Assembly (NCBI RefSeq): GCF_022539665.2
Contig: NW_026712516.1
Span: forward strand, 1 to 64,000
From: Daphnia carinata
Taxonomy: Eukaryota > Arthropoda > Branchiopoda > Diplostraca > Daphniidae
Length of the DNA: 64,000 bases
Direction: 5' to 3'
The notes under the pieces are model-generated. The model saw nothing but the letters and a program-made list of their open reading frames with translations. It was not told the DNA's origin and did no database searches. How positions within the stretch are numbered: the stretch's first letter is position 1; every line of letters begins with the position of its first letter. Below, piece after piece: positions 10,237 through 18,700 of this stretch. A program made the position numbers and the translations under genes.

Positions 10237-10411
10237 GTAAATAATATGCTTACCTGGATTTAGTTCGTCTGTTGCTACCGAAGTCAAATCGAAAAAGTTT
10301 TTTTTGAATTTTTTGTTTAATTATTTGTATTTTGTAAAAATAAATGATATGTAAATCAATTACCAAAAATTTATGGTATTATTTTAATTTAAACAAATTT
10401 TCTTGCGTCCT

Positions 10412-10700
10412 TTGGCTGCCGCGATCCGGACATTCCGCGGAGGTTCCAATACGTACGTTCACTGAACGTACGGATTTGCCATCCTGCAGACGGCCAACTA
10501 AGGACGTCCGTAGTACTCCCAAATAAGGACGTTACCAGGACTTCCAATTAATTACGTCCGTAGGACGTCCTCCAGTGGACGTCCCTAAAACCGGACATTA
10601 GGACATTCTGATGACGTACATCTGCCGTCAGAATGGGACGTCCCGATCGGCCAGCCAGGACGTAGATGGGATGTCCCTGGGACGGACAAAGGCTAGTAGG
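10412..10700. repeat. Cluster of GGACGTCC palindromes, GC-rich
   Basis: This block is richer in G+C than its surroundings and contains exact GGACGTCC at 10502-10509, 10563-10570, 10577-10584 and 10636-10643, plus several one-base variants. It also has a perfect 10-base inverted repeat around one base at 10452-10472 (CGTACGTTCA/TGAACGTACG). It may be a small nested MITE-like element; clear terminal repeats or a target duplication were not found. Confidence 0.5.
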
Positions 10701-10764
10701 GTATGTATGTGCTATAATCTTTTTGTTTAAGGAAGGCAAGCCAGCATATGTCATCCAATTTCAG

Positions 10765-11241
10765 GGGAAAAGCAGGACTCTGATAAAATGAAAACTCAAC
10801 TTAAACGGAAGTTAGATAAGTTGGAGAAGAAGAAACTAAACAAACAAAGGAAAAATAACAGATGCCAAGGTAAACTTTGATTTCGACAAAAAAAAATAGA
10901 CCTTCAACTAATTTTACTTTTCTGTATTTTAACAGATAAAAGAATACTAAGCGCAATAGGTTCAAAAAAATGTGGAATTGATTGCGAGCTTGATAAACCA
11001 ATTAGGAAAGAGAATAAAATCAACATCACAAACGAGAAAGAAGTTGGTTGAACGCATCGAAGAACAAGAAAAGAGAAAGGAACAACAACAGAAAAGGGAT
11101 AAATCAACATTAAGAAAACGAAAAATGAAAGGAAAGCATAAACTGAATAAACTAGCGAAAAAAACAAACTTATCGTATGAATTGCCGATATTGACATGGA
11201 TGAGCAACCTCGTGTTCCATTATTTCCAAGCCGTGCCATGA
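10765..11241 (+). pseudogene. Lys/Arg-rich captured exons of an unidentified gene
   Basis: A putative exon 10765-10869 follows TTTCAG and encodes a strongly basic chain (KMKTQLKRKLDKLEKKK and on) ending at AAG|GTAAAC. A second begins at 10936 after TTTTAACAG, and the longest open frame there (10972-11241) encodes LVERIEEQEKRKEQQQK and RKRKMKGKHKLNK, a basic coiled-coil-like segment. Splice signals at both ends of a 66-bp intron, as in the two identified captured genes, suggest a third captured host fragment. I do not recognise the protein. A nucleolar or ribosome-biogenesis factor would fit the composition, but that is only composition. Confidence 0.4.
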
Positions 11242-11484
11242 TAGTTTTGTATAACAATACACTGGCATGCCTTCCATGATCCGAGCGGAACTCATTATTT
11301 TCGTTCTTGCCACGTAGGTCTCTATTTATGGTTTTGCGGCATATATTTTTTTTATTAAAAAATGTGCTTGTCTTAAATTATATATATATAATTTTTTAAT
11401 TATTTATCAGTTTATTAAGCAGTACTTAGGGGAACGCATGCCCCTCGTCTCCGGGAATTCGCATGGAATAAGGATATCAGCCAG
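11242..11484. other. Non-coding interior before right inverted repeat
   Basis: AT-rich, including a TA run near 11380. No exon, promoter or repeat of note was seen. Confidence 0.4.
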
Positions 11485-11932
11485 GGGGAGGGCGATACTA
11501 GAACTGGACCACTAACGAAAGGTCAAGGGCAAAAAATCAAACACTGTGTAAAAATAAATATAACTTTTATAAATGAGCTGTGTAAAGCAATAGATAATCC
11601 GTGTAATCGTGCAAAAAAAATACAAATATGAATTCAAACAAAAAAGTAATGATGGACTGATTACACGAGCAATTGATAACGTGGTTTGGAGTGCGGAAAA
11701 CTACATAACCCGTCCGGTTCTTCCTTTATAACAGCGGGCTTTAGGGTTATTTCCCAAGGAGAAATCGGACCATTACTATGGAGAAATAGGACCCTTATGA
11801 GGAAGAAATAGGACCCTTCTAAATATGATTGATGATTGGGTCCTAATTCTCCGGGTCCTATTTCTCCAGGTCCTTTTTTGGGGTCCTAAATCTCCGGGTC
11901 CTAATTCTCCAGGTCCTATTTCTCCGGCAATC
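11485..11932 (-). repeat. Right terminal inverted repeat of the foldback element
   Basis: This is the inverted partner of 6765-7220. Towards the tip it shows three GGAGAAATAGGACC subrepeats (11757-11820), a short spacer and six reverse copies ending in TCCTATTTCTCCGGC. The interior is AT-rich without genes. An ATG at 11825 inside the repeat opens a frame that runs into env, but those first 36 codons are transposon sequence. Confidence 0.8.
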
Positions 11933-11941
11933 GAGAAAACA
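11933..11941. repeat. Right 9-bp target-site duplication
   Basis: GAGAAAACA follows the right end (CCGGCAATC) of the foldback element and equals 6756-6764. It begins on a codon boundary of the env frame. Confidence 0.8.
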
Positions 11942-13459
11942 ACAACGCCTACTACGACAAGTTCAACAACAACGGAGGAAACAACAACGCCTACTACGAC
12001 AAGTTCCACAACAACCGCGACAACAACGACGCACCAGCCAAGCTCAATAACGCCGAGCACAAAAACAGTAAGCGAAAGTTGGACGACCCAACAATCATCA
12101 ACACATACTGCCGGAGTAACCCCTTTAGCACTAACGGGAACAACGTCTACAACAGAAGGAACTCAAATTCAGGCCATCGAAGAAAGCAGTATTCGAAACT
12201 TACCGTTAGCTGATTCTTTGATAATTTCAATGGATCAAAAAGCTGAAGATACATCAAACAATGAAAATTTAGAAGCCGATTTACCCAAAAACATTGAAGA
12301 ATTCAACGACAAAATTAAATACGAAATAAGTAAAATGCACGACCAATATAAGATAAGCATCGAAACAGAACACGAGAAAAAACTCGCAAAAGAAATACGA
12401 GACGTTTGTTGTCAATTATCGGCAATCAAAAGAACACAGGCAGTTATCTTAGCTCAAACCAACGGAATTTTGGCCGCAGCAGCAGTAGGTTTACCAATCT
12501 GCACGAGACTACAAGGCTTCGGTCAAGCAATGACACTTCAACAATGCGAAGCCAAGAGAATTTTTATCTCAGCGAACGAAACAAAATGTGGATTTCAGCC
12601 GTTCTTTACTTACGAAGGAAAGAACTGTACGATCGGAACAGATGGATGGTCAATTCACCCATTTTCCGATTGTTTTTGGAAAACACCGTTAGTTAATTTA
12701 AATGGAAATCCTCACACCTGGGAACACAACTCTACAACCGGAGATTGGATACGACAAAAGCCTAGCATCCACATGCCCAACCTAGAACTCATTACAGAAT
12801 TTGAAGAGCTCCACCTAAATGATTTCGATTTTTCCCTGAAAAGTCATCCAGCACACGAGACAATGGAAATGGAGAAATTAAACATCCTAAATGACCTAGT
12901 TGGCAGAATGCAAGAAGGAAATTCCAATTCTGTTGGAGATATTGTGATGTCAGAAGAACAAGATAATCAAATAGGTCACATGTATTCATGGTTCGACAAA
13001 TTAAAAATAATAGGCCTATCGGCGATAGGATTTGTGCTATTCCTCATATGCTTACGGATCTTCATCATTTGCAACCCCATCTCAAAAATTAAAGAACATA
13101 TTCGCAGAAACCGAAAGTTTACAAGCAGATACGATGATGGCATAGAGGAAGACCACGAACTCGCTTCAATGCTACCGGTACGAGAGACAAATTATCATCC
13201 AGAAATAACCGCCGAACAACCGTTCATAAGAACAGCCGCCCCTACACAACTGACAATCGAAAGACAAGGACAAGTGCGCCCTCCACGGCCGAGCGCGCCA
13301 AATTCATTAAGCTACCCAGCTATTGAAGAAACCGACACACCCAAAAGATGCACAGGAAAACACACAACCTGTACTTATGTCGTTGGGTACGGCATGGTTT
13401 GGGAAGACCTATGCCGTTGTATGTCAGAAATTGACAACAGTAGTTCAGCTAGAAAATAA
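11933..13459 (+). pseudogene. env: Envelope-like glycoprotein gene, C-terminal part with membrane anchor
   Basis: This continues the env reading frame after the 5168-bp insertion. Codons begin at 11933 in the same phase as at 6756 on the other side. It starts in the Thr-rich stalk and then has an acidic/helical region with a CC pair (RDVCCQLSAI), an Ala-rich hydrophobic stretch (GILAAAAVGLPIC), several Cys and N-glycosylation sites, and a single transmembrane segment near 13006-13071 (IGFVLFLICLRIFIIC). A basic juxtamembrane patch and a tail of about 130 residues follow, including a PSAP tetrapeptide, a possible TSG101-binding late motif. This is the layout of a type I viral fusion glycoprotein. 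This part is uninterrupted to the TAA. Expression would need a spliced subgenomic RNA, which is not visible here. Confidence 0.65.
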
Positions 13460-14144
13460 AAAGTCCCAAGGTCATCGAAATTAAAAGTAGCAACTAGACA
13501 TACCCCTTGACAAATTCAATTAATAACAGAATAAATTAACAGCCCCCAGTAAATAACGTACTAATCAGCATTTTCAACCAATTAAATGACCCTTAAATTT
13601 TTTTTATATCCCCTTACTCGTAACTTTATAGTAAAACAAGAAGAGGAAGCAAACTCAAATAACAATTTTGTATTCTCAACTAACATTATCCACAAAATCA
13701 AAAGCTAATAACAAAGTCATCAGGAGGATCAGTATCCATATAAACATGCTCGAAATCAAAAGGCTTTTCAAAAATTCTTGTGAAAGGCAACATCTCTTCA
13801 TCATACTAAAGAAACTAACTCACAAAGAAAATAAAACACAGGAACACCTAAAATGAAAATGACAATGACTAAAAAAGGAATAAGGAAAGTTCTACAATCA
13901 AACGGCTTATATGTCAATTCACCCGCGAAGGGATATGAGACCGAAAAGGAACATAATTAAATGCAAGACAAACCTGCCTTCAATTTAAGAACAGTTAAAC
14001 AAAAGTTAGCAAACAGCAAGAAGACCTCTGAAGAAGAAAGATTCCCAAAATGAATTAACTAACCCCTCCCAGTGTCTCAACGACAAAACTCCGACAAAGT
14101 TCCACAAAGCAAAGTGTCATCAAAACTAAACCATTCCTCTCAAA
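13460..14144 (+). other. A-rich spacer between env and the ankyrin ORF, with three abutting small ORFs
   Basis: The + strand is A-rich like the rest of the element. Three small ORFs lie head to tail: 13668-13856 (62 codons, basic), 13853-13960 (35 codons, overlapping the previous stop in ATGA) and 13961-14053 (30 codons, its ATG directly after TAA). The arrangement would suit termination-reinitiation, or could be remnants of one broken longer frame. No family is recognised. I treat them as unproven. Confidence 0.35.
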
Positions 14145-15386
14145 ATGGCAAACAACATCACCAATCAAGATAACGAAATGGACGTAATCATCATCCCACA
14201 GGACCAAAAGGAACACGAGTTAATAATCATTAGCGATACTGAAAGTGAGAAAAGCCAGCAAGAAAACGGAGAAAAAGATAGTGCTAAAAGTGCGGATGTA
14301 AACAGGCAAATAGTGAAAAACGCAGAATGGATCGGAATCAAAACCGAAAAGAACGATTTTTCTGAGCTAGAGAGGAAAAGTAAAGACAGCAGTGAATCGA
14401 GTGACGACGACACCAAGGAGATAAATGCATATAGTGAAATAGAACCCGACATGGAAAGTGCCTACAGTACCGAATATATATTGGAAAATAACAGTGACAC
14501 CGGCTTCCAATATGACCCACCCCACGGTGCCGAATTAGAAAATAACAGTGACACCGACCTACAATGTGAGCCGCCCCAAAAACGGAGCAGGCCGAATGAC
14601 GAACAAAGGGAAAAGAAAGCCTGCAAAAACTGTCGGATGAAAACGATAGCACCACTTTCAACGGAGCGAGCGGAAAAAATTCAGCTGCATCGACAGGCCA
14701 CTATTGACCTAGAAGCCGGAAAACTTTGCTTATCCATGATGGAAGCTCCAGTACCAACTATAAGGAGGTGCATCCAAAGCAAATTAGAATCGCTAGGATG
14801 TTGGCCAAGGCAAAAAATGGCTATATTCCTCGATAAACGATACGACGAAGGACGTACCCTACTTCACACCAGTATAGAAAGGAACAGGTACGACATAACG
14901 GATGCCTTACTTTCCTACGGAGCGAATCCCGAGATAATGTATCAAGGGAACACAATCGGACATTGGGCAGCAACCAACAACGATTTATTCTTGATAAGAA
15001 TAATAAAACACAACAACTGCGAATTCACAAATCGCAATAAAGACGGAGAAACCCCACTGATGACGGCAATATCACACAAAAATGAAGAATGCGCAAGACT
15101 AATTTGTACCCCAACAAACATCAAGATAGCAACAAACGAGGGCAAAACCGCCTTACACTACCTCGCCAGGTACGGTCTCGAAGACTTGGCAACGCAAATC
15201 GGCACAAAAAGAATAATCGACGTCAACCAACAAGACGAAACGGGCACAACCGCCCTACACGATGCAGTGAGATACAAACAATCAGACATGATCGAGTTAC
15301 TGCTTCTACACGGAGCAGATACAAAAATAAAAGACAACCGTGGACATACGGCTATGTCAAACAATGACAGCACAAACGCACTATAA
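14145..15386 (+). CDS. Ankyrin-repeat accessory protein of the gypsy-like element
   Basis: An intact 413-codon ORF lies between env and the polypurine tract on the element's coding strand. Residues 1-110 are acidic and Ser-rich, with a hydrophobic-then-acidic ELIIISDTESE (26-36) resembling a SUMO-interacting motif. Residues 113-145 hold a duplicated LENNSDT(G/D)-Q---PP unit. A basic PPQKRSRP patch (143-150) could be a nuclear signal. Residues 234-405 form about five and a half ankyrin repeats, for example EGRTLLHTSIERNRYD with YGANPEI, and TALHDAVRYKQSDMIELLL with HGADTKIKD. Ankyrin repeats bind proteins; viral relatives such as polydnavirus vankyrins mimic I-kappa-B. A similar immune-modulating role here is inference. 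It has the same A-rich strand bias as gag, pol and env. Capture from the host or a virus is likely; it could also be a cellular gene trapped between element ends. Confidence 0.8.
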   Translation: MANNITNQDNEMDVIIIPQDQKEHELIIISDTESEKSQQENGEKDSAKSADVNRQIVKNAEWIGIKTEKNDFSELERKSKDSSESSDDDTKEINAYSEIEPDMESAYSTEYILENNSDTGFQYDPPHGAELENNSDTDLQCEPPQKRSRPNDEQREKKACKNCRMKTIAPLSTERAEKIQLHRQATIDLEAGKLCLSMMEAPVPTIRRCIQSKLESLGCWPRQKMAIFLDKRYDEGRTLLHTSIERNRYDITDALLSYGANPEIMYQGNTIGHWAATNNDLFLIRIIKHNNCEFTNRNKDGETPLMTAISHKNEECARLICTPTNIKIATNEGKTALHYLARYGLEDLATQIGTKRIIDVNQQDETGTTALHDAVRYKQSDMIELLLLHGADTKIKDNRGHTAMSNNDSTNAL

Positions 15387-15584
15387 TCAAGACGAAGATA
15401 GAACCGGTTTATTCAACCATAGCCATCATTTGTATTCATAGAAGCAACTATAATTGGTGACGGAAAAAGAAGAAGGAGAGAAAATTTCTTCTAAAATTCA
15501 GGTGAAGGAACAAGTTTTATTATTCAGCCGTAGGTTATAGTCGGTGATGGAGAAGCGCATATTGGAGGACCAATTCTTCTCATC
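15387..15584 (+). other. 3' untranslated region of the gypsy-like element
   Basis: A 198-base purine-rich stretch between the ankyrin ORF stop and the polypurine tract. No ORF or hairpin of note. Confidence 0.5.
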
Positions 15585-15597
15585 GAAGGGGGAGGAA
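15585..15597 (+). promoter_or_regulatory. Polypurine tract of the gypsy-like element
   Basis: GAAGGGGGAGGAA is an all-purine run placed directly before the LTR start TGTAAC. It is the expected primer site for plus-strand DNA synthesis and shows that the ankyrin ORF lies inside the element. Confidence 0.85.
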
Positions 15598-15779
15598 TGT
15601 AACGAGCCCAAAGGCTATCCGAAGACAGCCACACCCTCAACATCCCTCAAGCGTTTCACGAGTGAAAGTGAACGTATCCCCACCCATTTTACCTTCAAAT
15701 GTGTGTTAGTTAGTAGTATAAATACAGCATGTTTGTACCTTGTTAAATCGGAATTATTACGACGATTCACTGCAATACA
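15598..15779 (+). mobile_element. 3' LTR of the gypsy-like element (approximate right end)
   Basis: It starts TGTAACGAGCCC after the polypurine tract and contains a TATA box TATAAATA at 15717-15724. The most likely end is ...GCAATACA at 15779, giving a short LTR of about 182 bp. The 5' LTR is outside the window, so neither the exact end nor a target duplication can be verified. Satellite-like sequence begins within ten bases. The first satellite unit contains AATAAA (15813-15818), so the LTR may really extend into it. Confidence 0.65.
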
Positions 15780-18700
15780 CGAGGTTATGAAACTTTACAC
15801 TATATTCACATTGAATAAACGTATATTTGATGCTGTTGGAATGTAGATATTGAAATTCACTGTATCACACTAAATTCACATTGAATACACGTATATTTGA
15901 TGCTGTTTGAATGTAGATATTGAAACTCACTGTATCACACCATATTCATATTGAATACACGTATATTTGATACTGTTTGAATGTAGATCATGAAACTGAT
16001 TCTATAACACTATATTCACATTGAATACAAGCATATTTGATGCTGTTTGAATGTAGATATTGAAACTCACTGTATCACACTATATTCATATTGAATACAC
16101 GTATATTTGATACTGTTTGAATGTAGATCATGAAACTGATTTTATAACACTATATTCACATTGAATACACGTATATTTGATGCTGTTTGAATGTAGATAT
16201 TGAAACTCACTGTATCACACTATATTCACATTGAATACACGTATATTTGATGCTGTTTGAATGTAGATATTGAAACTCACTGTATCACACTATATTCACA
16301 TTGACTACACGTATATTTGATACTGTTTGAATGTAGATCATAAAACTGATTCTATAACACTATATTCACATTGAATACACGTATATTTGATGCTGTTTGA
16401 ATCTAGATATTGAAACTCACTGTATCACACTATATTCATATTGAATACACGTATATTTGATGCTGTTTGAATGTAGATCATAAAACTGATTCTATAACAC
16501 TATATTCATTTTGAATACACGTATATTTGATACTGTTTGAATGTAGATCATGAAAATGATTCTATAACACTATATTCACATTGAATACACGTATATTTGA
16601 TGCTGTTTGAATGTAGATATTGAAACTCACTGTATCATACTATATTCACATTGAATACATGTATATTTGATGCTGTTTGAATGTAGATATTGAAAGTCAC
16701 TGTATCACACTATATTCACATTAAATACACGTATATTTGATACTGTTTGAATGTAGATCATGAAACTAATTCTATAATACTATATTCACATTGAATAACC
16801 GTATATTTGATGCTGTTTGAATCTAGATATTGAAACTCTCTGTATCACACTATATTCACATTGAATACACGTATATTTGATGCTGTTTGAATGTAGATAT
16901 TGAAACTCACTGTATCACAGTATGTTCACATTGAATACACGTATATTTGATGCTATTTGAATGTAGATATTGAAACTAACTGTATCACACTATATTCACA
17001 TTGAATACACGTATATTTGATACTGTTTGAATGTAGATGAAGAAACTGATTCTATAACACTATATTCACATTGAATACACGTATATTTGAGACTGTTTGA
17101 ATGTAGATATTGAATCTCACTGTATCACACTATATTCACATTGAATACACGTATATTTGATACTGTTTGAATGTAGATGAAGAAACTGATTCTATAACAC
17201 TATATTCACATTGAATACACGTATATTTGATGCTGTTTGAATGTAGATCATGAAACTGATTCTATAACACTATATTCACATTGAATACACTTATATTTGA
17301 GACTGTTTGAATGTAGATATTGAATCTCACTGTATCACACTATATTCACATTGAATACACGTATATTTGATACTGTTTGAATGCAGATCAAGAAACTGAT
17401 TCTATAACACTATATTCACATTGAATACACTTATATTTGATGCTGTTTGAATGTAGTTATTGAAACTCATTGTATCACACTATACTCACATTGAATACAC
17501 GTATATTTGATGCTGTTTGAATGTAGATATTGAAACTCACTGTATCACACTATATTCACATTAAATACACGTATATTTGATGCTGTTTGAATGTAGATCA
17601 TGAAACTGATTCTATAACACTATATTCACATTGAATAACCGTATATTTGATGCTGTTTGAATGTAGATATTGAAACTCACTTACCAGTATGTGTACCAGG
17701 TACTCATGTGCCAGGTACTCCTTCATACGCTGGTTTTAATTTTCCAATCATTTTGCAATGCATTTTGCATCTCTAATGCAACTATGTATTACATACCCTA
17801 AAGAGCTTTACCACTTGCAGCAACAATTAATATGAAGAAGTGTGCGACAGAAGCTATTTACAATCGACAGTAGCAGACGACATAAAAGACACCGAGGCTA
17901 AACAACACTCCGTTACTCATGCGCAATATTTGTAAAATAAAATAAGAAGATAAGATAAGGGTTTGTCATATTTAGTTAATATCAACAGTATATTTGATAC
18001 TGTTTGAATGTAGATCATAAAACTGATTCTATAACACTATATTCATATTGAATACACGTATATTTGATACTGTTTGAATGTAGATCATGAAACTGATTCT
18101 ATAACACTATATTCACATTGAATACACGTATATTTGATGCTGTTTGAATGTAGATACTGAAACTCACTGTATCACACTATATTCGCATTGAATACACGTA
18201 TATTTGATGCTGCTTGAATGTAGATATTGAAACTCACTGTATCACACTATATTCACATTGAATACACGTATATTTGATGCTGTTTGAATGTAGATATTGA
18301 AAATCACTGTATCACACTATATTCACATTAAATACACGTATATTTGATACTGTTTGAATGTAAATCATGAAACTGATTCTATAATACTATATTCACATTG
18401 AATACACGTATATTTGATGCTGTTTGAATGTAGATATTGAAACTAACTGTATCACACTATATTCATATTGAATACACGTATATTTGATGCTGTTTGAATG
18501 TAGATCATGAAACTGATTCTATTACACTATATTCACATTGAATACACGTATATTTGATGCTGTTTGAATGTAGATATGGAAACTCACTGTATCACACTAT
18601 ATTCATATTGAATACACGTATATTTGATACTGTTTGAATGTAGATCATGAAACTGATTCTATTACACTATATTCACATTGAATAACCGTATATTTGATGC

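Larger units (their letters stand above)
6765..11932. mobile_element. Foldback/MULE-like DNA transposon carrying captured gene fragments
   Basis: A 5168-bp insertion is flanked by perfect 9-bp duplications GAGAAAACA (6756-6764 and 11933-11941). Its ends are long inverted repeats (about 450 bp, diverged), and their outer 175 bp consist of short subrepeats of the type GGAGAAATAGGACC in both orientations, so each end can itself fold back. Long subrepeated inverted ends plus a 9-bp duplication are what is known for FB/NOF foldback and other Mutator-superfamily elements. Inside lie a SINE, fragments of at least two host genes with their introns, and a cluster of GGACGTCC palindromes. No transposase ORF was recognised, so this copy looks non-autonomous. 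It splits the env gene of the surrounding retroelement without adding or losing codons other than the duplicated target. Confidence 0.85.

Noticed and set aside
11825-11932. ATG at 11825 as the start of a separate env-like gene
   Set aside because: The first 36 codons are transposon inverted repeat; the frame joins the env stalk begun before 6764.
11776-12060. Minus-strand ORF spanning the transposon end and env stalk
   Set aside because: Low-complexity antisense of the Thr stalk and inverted repeat; no domain.
15544-15846. 100-codon ORF across the polypurine tract and LTR
   Set aside because: It overlaps the PPT, the LTR TATA region and satellite, and has no recognisable domain.
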